Positions 34,191 to 45,440 of a DNA stretch of 64,000 nucleotides are shown here, one piece after another; within the stretch, counting starts at the first letter, position 1, and each line of letters opens with the position of its first letter. Origin of the DNA: Ottelia alismoides (lineage: Eukaryota; Streptophyta; Magnoliopsida; Alismatales; Hydrocharitaceae); NCBI GenBank assembly GCA_037367405.1, contig JAZKJV010009629.1, positions 248,001 to 312,000 on the forward strand, written 5' to 3'. Below the pieces are notes generated by a model. That model made no database searches and was not told the DNA's origin. It saw only the letters and a list, made by a program, of their open reading frames with translations. Position numbers and translations under genes: made by a program.

Positions 34191-34607
34191 ATGGCCCCTA
34201 CTGCACTATGCGTATGCGGTTTCCCTATGATTTTGATGTACGAACAGGGCGAACAGAACCCGTTGAGGCACCTTTTCTATGTCTGCTCAACCAGTCACTG
34301 CAGTTATCGCCTGCCTTACGCAGATGCTCCAAGGACAACGGACAATTACGCAAAGGAGATCGCCTTTATCGCCGACGTTTTGTGGGCGGCGGAGCGCAAG
34401 AATGTTGAACTACAACAAAAAATTGAAATTGCTGCTTCAACAATAGATGACAAGGACTGCGAGCTTGCCTTCGTTTACTCCGAGCTGGACGATGCTGACG
34501 ACGCAACAACTTCGCTGAAAGACATAGTGAATACACTACGCATTCAATTGCAACATGTGGGCATCGAAATAGTGGACGACCGTATTGTTGACAAGCACGT
34601 CGTATGA
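34191..34607 (+). CDS. Third ORF in the PIF/Harbinger element: GRF-like zinc finger plus coiled coil
   Basis: 138 codons from ATG 34191 (gttATGG context; an in-frame ATG also lies at 34179). The N-terminus has a C-x-C-G..., then NPLRHLFYVC and a fourth Cys in SHCSYRLPYAD. This spacing resembles the GRF-type zinc finger (C-x-C...NPGR.F..C...C.F..D) found in many small plant proteins and in some nucleases. The second half (YAKEIAFIADVLWAAERKNVELQQKIEIA...) looks like a long helix or coiled coil. It lies in the same orientation about 215 bp downstream of the transposase and inside the element's ends, with no stop or frameshift. Two-gene elements are the norm for this superfamily, so a third gene is unusual. 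The role is unknown; nucleic-acid binding or multimerisation is inference. Confidence 0.6.
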   Translation: MAPTALCVCGFPMILMYEQGEQNPLRHLFYVCSTSHCSYRLPYADAPRTTDNYAKEIAFIADVLWAAERKNVELQQKIEIAASTIDDKDCELAFVYSELDDADDATTSLKDIVNTLRIQLQHVGIEIVDDRIVDKHVV

Positions 34608-35347
34608 CGAAAGTTAGTCTCTTTAGTACATCAATTTCTCACAATGTAGGTGTGCGTAGCGTAAGAATTAATCAATGTATAGGTCGTTGGCCGCATCTAA
34701 CGTGACATGGTTATTTGGATGTTTAAGTTATGGAAAACAGTGATGGGGTATGTCGTATTCTTACATGTTGGTTACAACCAATATTGCACCTACTAACTTT
34801 GTTGGCGTCTTAGTTTAATGAAATACAGTTATTTATCTTTAAAAAAACAGTTTGCTAGCGAATTCAGTAATAGCGCCGTAAAAGTAAGTTATCGCCAATT
34901 ACTACTTAAGCATCGGATGTAATTGACGTACAATGTTTGCAAACGGAACAGAACGACGATTTGCACATATGCAATTTATGCGTTAATTACTACAATGTAT
35001 TGATCATTTACTGTACATTAACGAAATAGGGAAAAAAAGGGCGCCCTCTGCAAATCGCCACTCTTGTCACGTGCCCACCCACAGAACGAGACATGTACAG
35101 GGACCATTACGAAAATAATTTAAAGTAAAGGGTATAAGGCGTAATAGAAAGTGGACTTTTTAATGGATAGGAACAGTTTGCGGGCTAAAAAGAATAAAAA
35201 AATTTCGCACAGGGCTTAAATTGCAAAAACCCCAACCCACCCCAGCAACCAAACACCTACTATTATAATCAGGATATCCACCTCCCCATCCCAGCCGGGA
35301 GGGGGGGGGTAACCCAACCCACTCCAACCCAGCATCCAAACAGGCCC
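34608..35347 (+). other. 3' non-coding part of the PIF/Harbinger element
   Basis: No gene seen. It holds the duplicated terminal motif at 35229-35252 and a G-run (35301-35309) next to the right inverted repeat. Confidence 0.5.
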
Positions 35348-35842
35348 TTAATGTTCAATTTTTCTACTCTGATTCAAAAACAAATTAGATGCACGATGCA
35401 CGAATAAAGAGTTCAACAAGGATCAATCTAGCATATACATTGTATTTTTCTACCCAGAGGAACTCCGAAAAATCATGAAAGATTGCGATGATGAAAATTT
35501 GAAATTCAAGTCTGCAAGGAACAAAATGGGCGATCCGTACATTGATTTAACGTGAAAAAATGTATAAAGGTTAAGTGGATCAACAACAAGGCCGTGGGGT
35601 AGAAATACGTACCTTCGGAGGTCGTTCCTCGGATTCCTCCTCCACCCCGAAATGGCTATTTCGAGTGCCTCGTGTGAAATGCACGCGAGATCCGGATGAC
35701 CTTTACATCCTCTTCAAAATGTTGCCTTCAATTTGTTGATCGAAGATCGTTGGCGGCGATGGAACTCCATGTGAGCTCTCCAACGGTACCCTGATGATGG
35801 GTCTAGATATAATGGCTATGTGGTTCAGTTGCTTAACACTTA

Positions 35843-36285
35843 CGTTTGGTTGGCGGGTTAAGGCGGGTTAAACTGCTAGAGGGTAACCCATTTTTGGATT
35901 TTGGTGTTTGGATAGAGGGTTAAACTGGGGGTAGGTTAGAATTGGGTTTGGGGTAATATGATTGTATTGAAGTTTGAAAAAGTGAGTAGTTATTGTGATG
36001 TGATTGTATTGAAGTTTGGAAAAGTGAGTAGAAGTGGAGTAGTTTATATTTTTTATATGATATGATGGTATAATATATTATTTTTTGATAAGATTGATGA
36101 TGTAAAATTGATTTATTTAATTTTTTAAAAAAAGAATAAAGTGGGGCCCACAGGGAGAGAGGGGGATATGGGTTAATGGGGGTAAACTCCCTTAACCCGC
36201 AGGTAACCCGTCATCCAAACGGTACCCTTGTGAATAGTAACCAGGGTTGGGCCAACCCTGCCCAACCCTGCAACCAAACATGCCC
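35843..36285. mobile_element. PIF/Harbinger-type MITE, 443 bp, possibly composite
   Basis: TTA flanks both ends (35840-35842 and 36286-36288). The left end is cgtttggttggcgggttaa. The right end is the inverse of gcatgtttggttgcaggg. A better match to the left end lies internally at about 36186-36227 (inverse gggtaccgtttggatgacggg), so the final 58 bp may be a second MITE end fused to the first. The termini resemble those of the element at 28374-35347. No coding capacity. Confidence 0.65.
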
Positions 36286-36288
36286 TTA

Positions 36289-38100
36289 TATAGGTATGGT
36301 TCTAGCTCAAAAGCCGTAAACAATCTTGTTTCATGCGTAACTTTTGCAAATAATGTTCATTTTATATATTCTTGGGCTCCTTGAAAAGGTCTTAAAGAGT
36401 ACTACAAGATATAATAATCATTTGTTTTCTATCCATTTAGATATTGGATCTAGTTAAAAATTAAGATTTGGTATTTTTGCTACTTCGGGATTTCAGAAAT
36501 AGTGAATATACAACTGAATATAGGTCATTAGCATTTTATTGATTCACTTTACAAGAATACGTTCCATGTATTAGTGATTCAATATGACAATTATATTTAA
36601 TTCAAATATCTTTATTGAGAGAGAGAGAAAGGATTAAGTAGGTCTTTGGACTACCCCTCCAAAGGAAGGATGAGAAAGAAGGCAGCGGTGTTGGCGGTAG
36701 GGGATCAAACAATATTTGTCTACAATTTTCAATTCTTTTATTTAAAAAAGAAATAAATACAAACCATGTATCTTCATTGAGTTCTATTTCTGGTAAATGA
36801 ACGAATTATATTTTAGTTTTATGTGGAAACATAATAATTTATTGTCTTCATAATTATTATTTTACTTTTGTTTATCTTATTTTTTATATCTTTATATTTG
36901 GATTTTATTCATAGACCGTAAGACTTATATAATAAGGGAATAAAATAAGTAAGAAAAAAATTGAACATATAATTATCTCAAAAGGTCCAATATACATACA
37001 TTATCGTAAAAAATCCACAGATTATCCTATAGATGTTGTATCCATGCTTGTACGGAAAGAGAATCATATTATTTATTCCTATGAGAATGAGAATGAAAAA
37101 CAAGAAATATGTTTTCTCAAAATATGGACAAATTGGAATTTAACTCCAAAAGAATCACTGTTTAGGAGACGAACCGCATAAGTGGGAAGATTATAAGCTT
37201 ATTTATGTAAAATATAAAATTCACATAGACATTTATGTAGAACAACAAAAGTAAAATAAAAAATTAAGCAGGTTGTTGCATTATCATTGCATATTCTCTT
37301 ATGAGCTAAATTTTACATGTCTTGCGTACGCATTCTCCACATTGAAATATCTCACCAACTATCTGTTGATAATTTTACTGTGGAATGCAGTTGGATGGGC
37401 ATACAACATATTATCATATTTAAATTTGTTAACAATATTCTACTTTCATTAAAATGATAAAAATGACTTTAAAATCCAAGATTTTGCTAAAACACTATCT
37501 ATTTTTTGTTATTAATATAAAATATGACATGTTTTCAAGGTTTAGATAACAACAATAGCATATAGCTAATTATGCACTACCCATCAAATCTTGATTTTGA
37601 TACTATAAAATAAATAATAGAACGCCATTGGTAAAATGTTATAATTTGATATTTAAGTTCCAAAACATTAGCTATTTTTATACTAATTTCAATCTTTTTT
37701 GTTTTTTGGGAGACAATTACTATTTATCTTGCGATAAGATGATTTAGTCTGAAAAAGTTATCACATGATATATGATCATATCCACTACACCATTTTCTCA
37801 TGTATCTGTCTATAATATTTATTAGTTTTTTATTCTTAAATCAGTAGAAAAAAAACAAGGATAGACATCATTTTTTTAATAATTAAAGATGGAGGGAGGT
37901 GTTTAACCTGATCATTGAAGTATCAGACCATTATATCAATCCACCAACACTTATTTCTGTAATTTACCCTAATTAAAATCCACGTTAAACAAAGTCTGGC
38001 CAATTGATGCTCAGCACCTTCGAATCAGTTTGCATACCAAAGACAAAGGGAGGTAAGCGCACCACGAAGGTGATGGAACACGACATGCGATCTCCGTAAA
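36289..38100. other. AT-rich stretch without a recognisable gene
   Basis: I see no element ends, long frames or structured repeats here, apart from a short gagaga tract at 36617-36627. Confidence 0.4.
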
Positions 38101-38119
38101 GAAGCTCGTTTTTCTTTCG

Positions 38120-38680
38120 CTCCTCTCCCCCGCGCGTTCGCAGGAGTCCACCCTTCCCTCTCTCCTCTCCTTATTTTCGCAAGCGCTCGATGGCTGCCGC
38201 AACCGCTCGTGATGCGGCGGCGATCCGATGCCAGATGGAGCTGCGTCGGAGATCGCCGCCTAGTGTCGCGAGGAAGGCTTCGATAATGAGGATCCAAATG
38301 TTAATATTGTCTTATTTGCTTTAGCTATACATACATACATGTACCTAGTACAGACAGCTCTTTTTGTTATGATTTCTACCTTTTTTTCCACTGCCTTGAT
38401 CAGTGCATTGAATTCAAATGTGAAATGCATTAAATCCTATGGATAGTCGGTAGAGTTAGAGGGGCTAAAACTCACCCAGAAGTGCATCAGAAAGGTGGGC
38501 AACACCTCCTCCGCCGAACCGTAGACCCGATATGCCACCACCAGATACCTCAAACCCTAACCCGAACCTGAACCCACCCCCGCCGCCACCTCCTCCGCCG
38601 CCCCCATCAAACCCACATCCAAGCTCTGAATCCCCCCACCCCTCCCCCACCCCCATTCCCCTTATCGCCCCCTGGATAAG
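38120..38680 (+). pseudogene. Possible 5' end of a host gene cut by the B2 insertion
   Basis: A CT-rich leader-like stretch (38118-38172) precedes an ATG at 38190 with an alanine/arginine-rich start (MAAATARDAAAIRCQMELRR), open for about 45 codons. Further on, a proline-rich frame is open from about 38470 (MPPPDTSNPNPNLNPPPP from ATG 38532) right up to 38680, where the B2 LTR begins. Plausible splice signals exist between them (ttgctttag near 38325, acccag near 38479), but no exon model is proven. The leader, base composition and sudden end at a TE boundary suggest a broken promoter and first exons. I do not recognise the protein. A low-complexity repeat is the alternative. Confidence 0.25.
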
Positions 38681-41600
38681 TGATGAGCCAAAATTCAATC
38701 AATCCGGATCAGGTAAAAATATCACTCTCGAGTCGTTGCGACCCGGATCGATAGAGATCTCAGCTCAACAAGAAAAATGAAAGAGCAGACCACCAAAACA
38801 AGACAAAAATAAAGGAAAATCAATAGTGGCCATGGCTATTGGATTAGCCTGGTATAGCGACCAGGGTCGAACTCAAGGAGCGCGGATTGGCCTCGCGGCC
38901 TACGAAGTAGTCCAAAATAAATAAAAATATAAACAAAGGATTTTTGGTGGATTTTTAATATTTTTATATTTTTTGGAATTTTTAATTATAAAGAAAATAA
39001 TAAAAACAATAAAACAAGCAACTTTCAACAATTATTTAATTACTCTAAAAAGCTCCAAAAAATCAAACAAAAATATTTTTAGAATTTTTGTATTTTTTAC
39101 TGTTTTTGGTCAATTTTTGGTAATTTTCTGATTTTTATAGAATTCTATAAAAATAAACGAAGGCTGAAATGCAAGAACACTGTCCAGCCAGGCTCTTAAG
39201 ACCAAAATAAAATATAAAATGGTCTCAACAGAGCTAGAGGTAATTTTCTTGGAAAATAGAAACAAAAAGAGAAATTCAGAAAAAGAAATTTTGATTTTTT
39301 GAAATTTTTGTGATTTATTGAAATTTTTATGAGATTTTCAAGGTTTTTAAATTTTTATATTTTTTTAGGAATCCAAAAATAACCAAAATTGGTCAGAAAA
39401 TCAAGCACAACAAAACACACGAAGTGTGAATTTTTTAGAATTTTTAAGAAGGTTTTAATATTTTTTGTGATTTTTATAACTGGACAGGGACAAAAAGAGA
39501 GGTTTTTGATTTTTTTAAAATAATAAAAGGGCTCCAAAAATTTCCAAAAAGAAGTGAAAATTCTACACAGTGGCAGGAGCCATATGTCAAATTTTCACTT
39601 GATTTGGAATAGATTTGATATTTTATTTACAACAAACAAAAGCCCACAGTCACATGGACCTATTTATCATAAAAATATACTATGGGGGCCTAAAAGTAAC
39701 AAGAAGAGAAACCCAGGGGGTCTCGGTGCAAAAATTCTAGGTTCCCACGCGCCACGCACGTGTTCTGGGCACTCGGGGACCTATTTGTAAAGAAACTTAA
39801 GTCCTTGGACCTATTAGTAACATGTACTAAAGGTCCAGGGGCGAAAGTGTAAAAATCCCACTATATTCAACACATGTGGAAATAAAAACACTCATAGGGG
39901 CATCAATGCAAATATTCAAAAATATTTCTCATTCATTAACAACCAGAAAGTACAGGCCCATACATGCAATTTCACCAGAATGCACCTGACGAAGCACATG
40001 TCCCACAACGTACAGGGGTAGAAATGCAAATATAAGAAACTAACAGGTCCTCTATGAAATTTACCAAACTAAAATAAACTTGATAAAATATTTATAGGTC
40101 TAGAACGTAAATGACAAAGCAGGAGGGGCCTAAGTGAAATTACCCCTTATTATGATCCGAGGGCTGAGATGGCGCCGCGTGGTGGATCTGACGGTGGTGG
40201 TGCACTGCGCCTCGCCAAAGAAGCCCTGGTTCCGATCGAACGGGTGAGGGTGTGCCACGTGGGGGAATCAACGGTCGAGAATCGATGTGGCTAACCCTCG
40301 CTGGATGGAGGGCGGAGACGAAGCCACGTATCTGATCTGACGGTGTCTGCTGGGCCTTTTCTTCGCCTAGATCGAACGGTCCTCCACAGATCTAGCATGG
40401 CAAGGGCGGATGGACGGCTATGAAGGGTCCAGGAAGAACAGGTGGTCGACGAACTTCGCCGGCCCGCTACACGTACGGTGGACCTCCTCGGGGGCTGCTG
40501 AAGATCGGAAAAGAGTCGGTGCAGTCTCCCGCGTCTAAAGAGCCCCTCCGATGGTGCCAAGGAGCTCTGAGGAGCCCAGGCGACAGCGGCGGAGCTGAAG
40601 CTCCTGTGCTGAATGTGGGGGACCTCAGATGGTCCTCCTCTGACCTGCAAAGTTACACAGAAAGCCTCCTGGGTCGAGGGAAAAATACCTCGACCCGGTT
40701 AGAGGTGAGGTGGGTGAACGGCGCGTCAGGACGAGAGCTCCGGCGATGCGACGGCGAAGGAGCTCGAATCCCAGTTCCTGTGCGAACTGGGTTGAATGGA
40801 TGGGTGAAGAATGTGCGGGGGAGAAGGGCGAAGGTGATGGTCGAGTCCGATGGTCGAGATGTGGACGGGTGTGGTCGGAATCGACAGTTGACGGTGATGA
40901 ACTAAATTGGGCGTAAACTGAAATTGGCAAAAGATAAGAGAATCTAGGCTTAACAGATGACTGAGATCGACTAGGGACGAGCTGTTGAAGCTCTGGGTCC
41001 TTGACTCAAGGGCCGTCAATGCCCGAAGCTCGAGCATCACGCAAGGGGCGGCGCACGGCGGCGCTAGGTCGCCGGATCGATGATCGGCGCACTCTCTCCT
41101 CACTGCGACACCGTCGGTCGCTTGTTGTCACTCAGGCGAAGGTGGTGGAGGTCCTGGGAAGGAGAATGCGGAGCCAAAGATGAGTGAAATGCATGACGGA
41201 GCTCAGGTTAAGTATGGCTAGGGGTCCGAGAAGATGGGAGTCGGGTGACTCGATCAGAGCGCGGATCCCCAAAACCCACCCCGGGCGTGGATCTAGATCG
41301 ATCGGGGAACAAACAGAGCCCGGGGTTTCTAGGATTGGTGATCGGATCGTGACGCGATAAATGGGAGAAATCGGGTCGGGTGTGCAGATCTGCGGGGCTG
41401 TGGTCCGGGGGGGAGTTGACCGGGGGGTCAACATCCCCCGTGGACCAATGGGATGCTGTCACGTGTAAAAGAATTGGAAATTCAATTTAAAATAATAAAT
41501 GGCCGATTTTGGAAAAAGTTAAAATATGAAAAATGTTTATTTATTTATAAACTATTTTTTGTGATTTTTAATTATTTTTTTGAAATAAAAATTAAGTATT

Positions 41601-42418
41601 TACAATATAGTATTATATACATAGACATATACAATATTGTGTTTTTAATTTTGATTTTTTAATTATTTATTTTTGTACATTTTTATTCCAATTTTATATT
41701 TTATTTATTTTCAAGATAAAATTTGGAATATTTTGGTATTTTTCTTTTATTATTATTATTTATTTACAATGGTTAAATAAATAGGTTTATTTATAAACAT
41801 ATATGGTATATATACAATGAAGGAAATTAATTTTATTTTTATTCCTTTTTATTTTATTTTTATTTTTCTAATTTTTATTTTATTTATTTACATTATGGAA
41901 TATAGAATAGTATAATTTTTATGGGATTTTTATTTATTTATTTATAGGGATAAATAAATAAGTATGTGGTCTTATGTACATGATGAATATATACAAGGAA
42001 GGGTATTTTTATTTTCTTTTAAATTTTTCTCATTTTTTATTAGTTTAATATTTACAAATATTTACAAATAAATACAAACCAATTTTAGTTTTATTTAGAG
42101 GAAAATATTTTTATTTAATTACATGTATATGTACACATGTGTGAGCTTCCTTATCTCTCTCTACTTGGGTTTTTATGTGGTCAGGCCCATGCTGAGCCCT
42201 CCCTTGGGATTAGGTCGCTCAATATTTATTCTAAATATCTCCCTCTTTTTCTTTTGTTTCTTTATTCTTTTATTTATGTACAAAAACATGCTAATTATTT
42301 ATTTTTACACAATGCATGCATTTTGACAATTATTGATATTTACATAAATATACATGTGTTTGGCAAAGGTTTTCTAGCTAAAATAAAAGAATAAAGAGTG
42401 ATGAATGGGTATTCATCA
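38681..42418 (-). repeat. B2 3' LTR (type B), 3738 bp
   Basis: TG...CA bounded (sense TGATGAATACCC at 42418 to ..CATCA at 38681). It aligns along its whole shared length with 52764-54563. In the first ~235 bp I count about 11 differences, nearly all transitions. The architecture is as in type A: AT-rich sense-upstream part, W-box pair near 41413-41433, GC-rich core (about 41450-40150), degenerate TTTGCA..CCCCTG array (about 40150-39640), AT-rich end, and a short hairpin at 38848-38865. Confidence 0.92.
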
Positions 42419-42454
42419 CACCCCTATACTTAACTTTGCTAGTCCCTTAGCAAA
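42419..42454 (-). other. B2 polypurine tract with adjacent hairpin
   Basis: On the sense strand aagtataggggtg (complement at 42419-42431) lies directly against the LTR start. Just upstream in the sense direction is a stem of tttgctaa/ctagcaaa type (42435-42442 with 42447-42454). The same pair of features precedes the C3 3' LTR (62762-62797). Confidence 0.8.
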
Positions 42455-43974
42455 CACTTATTTGAAAAAAGAAGTGAAAAAGAAAAAGAAAAAGAAAAAG
42501 AGGAGAATATGCATGGATTAAGGTTGATTATTAAACTTGCCTTCATTAAATTGAATTATGGAGCTCGATCAGATCTTTGGATTATTAATGTGTCGGAACC
42601 TTATTTGGACTTAAGTTTAAAACTCAACAGCCTCTAAGATCCAGTAATCTATAATCAAGACTCCTCAACAATCCAGATCAGAACAAGTCTACATACACAA
42701 ACCCTGAAGACTATGAGTCTTTCCTTGTACTGTGTAAGTGAGGTATAAGCTCTCCACCACAGAAGTAGCAACTTGACAATCCTCCCCAATAAGGTAACCC
42801 TATGACCCTAGTCTGGCCACTCTTTCCTCGAGGAGCGGGATATTCCCTTCTAAGTTCAAGTTCAACCGGCTCAAGAAGAGGGGGAAGACGAGAATGGACC
42901 ATGGCCAATGTAGCCATGTATCCTTGGGAGCTCAACCAGTGTAGCTAAGTCTCCCTGCTGCAAGCTACATAAGGTGGAACTCATAAGTCTCAAGCTTTGC
43001 TTATTTGCACTATATACATACTCCGGTGGGATTATCATTTTCTATCAGACCCACCACTTTTTTGGAGTTATTTTCTTTCAAGTACCTCTATACAACATAT
43101 ACATGTGCAACATATATACATAAGGAGTTTTTCCTCTTGAGCCAGTAGACTATCCCTCTTCTGAAGCATTATTGCAACCCACAACTCTTGTCGTTAGGCC
43201 TCATGGCAACCAGACCAAGTTGAGACGCACTTCCTTCACTAAAAGAAGAAGAGAGGTTCCGCCTAGAAGTACTACCCTCATATGCTACCCCAAGTCAAGG
43301 AAGACTGCCTCCTCACCACCTCATTCGTAGAGAGCTCGGTGCTAAGTGCGGCTCCAAGTAAAGCCATTGTCTATATAAGTCATGTGTGTGTTGTTAAGTG
43401 CTCTACTTAGGCTCATTGAGATGACATGTGATCATAGCCTAGTGGACTTAAAGAATTAAGTCACCATGGACCTGAAAAGCCTTAACCCTAAGCCCTATAA
43501 GGTTCCTCTTAGAATTAGGTGGATTAAGATCTTAATCAAGCTCCATTTCCCAATTTAATTCCAGGCTAGTTTAAATGTCAACTAGAATCCAGGAAAAACT
43601 ATATACAAGTATATACAAAGATGCTATTTACACAATATTTACACAAATGCAAATTTTTGAAAAATGTTTTGAAATCATGGATGTATGCATGAATGCAAGT
43701 TTTGCAAAATATTTACACAAATTTACGCACGATTTTTGCAAAATTTTTGATTTTCATAACATTTTGGCAAAATTTTGTACTATATACATAATTTTGATAT
43801 ACACATATTTACACAAACTTTACACAAAAAGTTTTTGAAAATATTTTTACAAAAATAATTTGTACACTAGCTATGTATGTGCAAATAAAAGAATGATTAT
43901 TTACAGGAAAAATATTTTATTTTTAGGGATTTTGTGTATTTAGCCATTTTTTATTTATTAACACACTCACACAA
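42455..43974 (-). other. B2 3' non-coding region
   Basis: No protein signature. The part nearest the LTR (42455-43000) is homologous to the C3 3' region (62219-62761). The 43100-43560 part resembles A1 1-360. 43590-43950 is the AT-rich atttttgaaa-type tract also seen in A1. An agaaaa run (42474-42500) is a short A/G repeat. There is no env-like frame. Confidence 0.6.
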
Positions 43975-44370
43975 AGTACGAGTTATGGCTAAAGTATATA
44001 TGAAATATATACACACCCCCTATACTTAGCTCGAACGATGTCCTCAGAGTCAAGAGCGATGAAGAAGACATAATCCGTGCTTTGTATAGGGAAGTGAAAA
44101 GGAAGGTTATATACAAAGGCGAATGAAAGAGTAGAAATCAAGAGAACCTCGGCTTTTCCCCCTATACTTAGGATCAACTAATCCTAAGTATAGCAGGTTG
44201 TACACAAAGGGAAAACCGAGTGAAGAATGTACAGGGTCTACCCCCCCTATACTTAGGGTAAAATATCCCTAAGTATAGGCAGCAAAAACATGGGTAAAGA
44301 ATGAATCAAACAAATACCCGAGAGTCCCACATCCCCCCTATACTTAGGGTAAAGTACACCCTAAGTATAG
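43975..44370 (-). repeat. B2 array of four hairpins carrying polypurine-tract-like arms
   Basis: The counterpart of the A1 array. Unit 0 has a decayed outer stem (43975-43987 with 44069-44082) around tatacttagc at 44020-44030. Units 1-3 are hairpins at 44162-44193, 44247-44278 and 44338-44370, with ctatacttaggat / atcctaagtatag-type 13-bp stems and C-runs on the plus strand. The sense strand therefore reads stem-loop followed by aagtatagggg each time. The array starts about 30 bases past the pol stop. The stems are better preserved than the surrounding sequence. Confidence 0.85.
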
Positions 44371-44402
44371 CATAATCAATGGATGAGAAAAGGGATGTGG
44401 GA

Positions 44403-45437
44403 CTAAAGAATGGAATGATATGGACATCTAGATCTATACAAGTCGGGAGAACAGTGATAATCAGGCGTGAGATGCAATATATGTGAGTCAAGAGACCACA
44501 TCTCAGAATCAACGACCCGCGTCTCATGATCTAGAAATGGCTTGAGCCGCTGGCCGTTCACTCGAAAGGTACTCTCAGAAGACAACTCACATATATCAAT
44601 ACTCCCATTGTCGTGTACCTTTCTCACAAGATAAGGTCCCTTCCATTTGCTCTGTAACTTCCCTGGAAATAGACGAAGCCTAGCATCAAACAGCCATACT
44701 CTCTGTCCAGGCTCAAAATGCTTGTGGCTGATATGAGAATCATGCCACTCCTTCACTCTCTCCTTGTACTGTAGGCTGTTTGAGAAGGCGGTATCACGAA
44801 GCTCCTCCAAGGCTGCTAACTCTGCCCTCCTCTGGTCTCCTACACTATCTGGATCCAAAAGTATCTCTGTTACTGCCCAAAGTGACCTATGTCTCAACTC
44901 AACAGGCAAATGGCACGGCTTGCCATAAACGAGGCGAAAGGGAGATGTGCCCAAAGGTGTCTTGAAAGACATCCTATATGCCCACAAGACCGAGTCCAAA
45001 AGCTGTGACCAATCCTTTCGGTCAGGACATATGACTTTCTGCAATATAGTCTTGATATCCCTGTTCGACACTTCGGCTAGACCATTCGTCTGTGGATGGT
45101 ATGGAGTAGCAACTCGATGGTCTATGCCGAACTCGCTAGCAAGGGACTTCACCTGGTCGTTGATGAAATGAGACCCCCCGTTAGATATCAACACTCGAGG
45201 TACCACGAACCGTGTAATGATATGCCTCCTCAAAAATCTGCAAACAGTCCTGGCATCTACGGTTCGGGCGGGGATGGCCTCAACCCAACGACTCACATAA
45301 TCAACGGCCAACAGAATGTACTCGAATACCTGACTCTTAGGGAATGGACCCATGAAATCGATGCCCCATGCGTCAAAAACCTCACAGAAGTGAATGGGCT
45401 GCATCGGCATCATATCACGCTGTCCACAAGTGCCCAT
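44403..45437 (-). pseudogene. B2 integrase (core and C-terminus), second catalytic Asp lost
   Basis: 344-codon frame following an in-frame TAG at 45438-45440. The core shows D in GIDFMGPF and E in [10 protein letters not shown]. The middle Asp, present in A1 (LISDEG), is Asn here (LISNGG, codon 45180-45182), so strand transfer should be abolished even without the stops. The C-terminal region has RVWLFDARLRLFPGKL and SKWKGPYLVRKV. The last 50 residues differ from A1, so the original stop may have been lost. It was part of the Gag-Pol polyprotein. Confidence 0.9.
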
Positions 45438-45440
45438 CCT

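Larger units (their letters stand above)
28374..35347 (+). mobile_element. PIF/Harbinger DNA transposon, nearly complete (6974 bp)
   Basis: The left end gggcttgtttggt and the right end, inverse of gcatccaaacaggccc, start imperfect inverted repeats of about 40 bp that include tggagtgggttggg. TTA flanks both sides (28371-28373 and 35348-35350), the standard target of PIF/Harbinger elements. Inside, all on the plus strand, are a GC-rich 5' segment, a 1.5-kb minisatellite, ORF1 with a Myb/SANT-like domain, a DDE transposase and a third gene with a GRF-like zinc finger. A second copy of the terminal motif lies internally at 35229-35252 (ccaacccaccccagcaacc). One frameshift in the transposase is the only clear lesion, so the copy is young. 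Confidence 0.88.
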
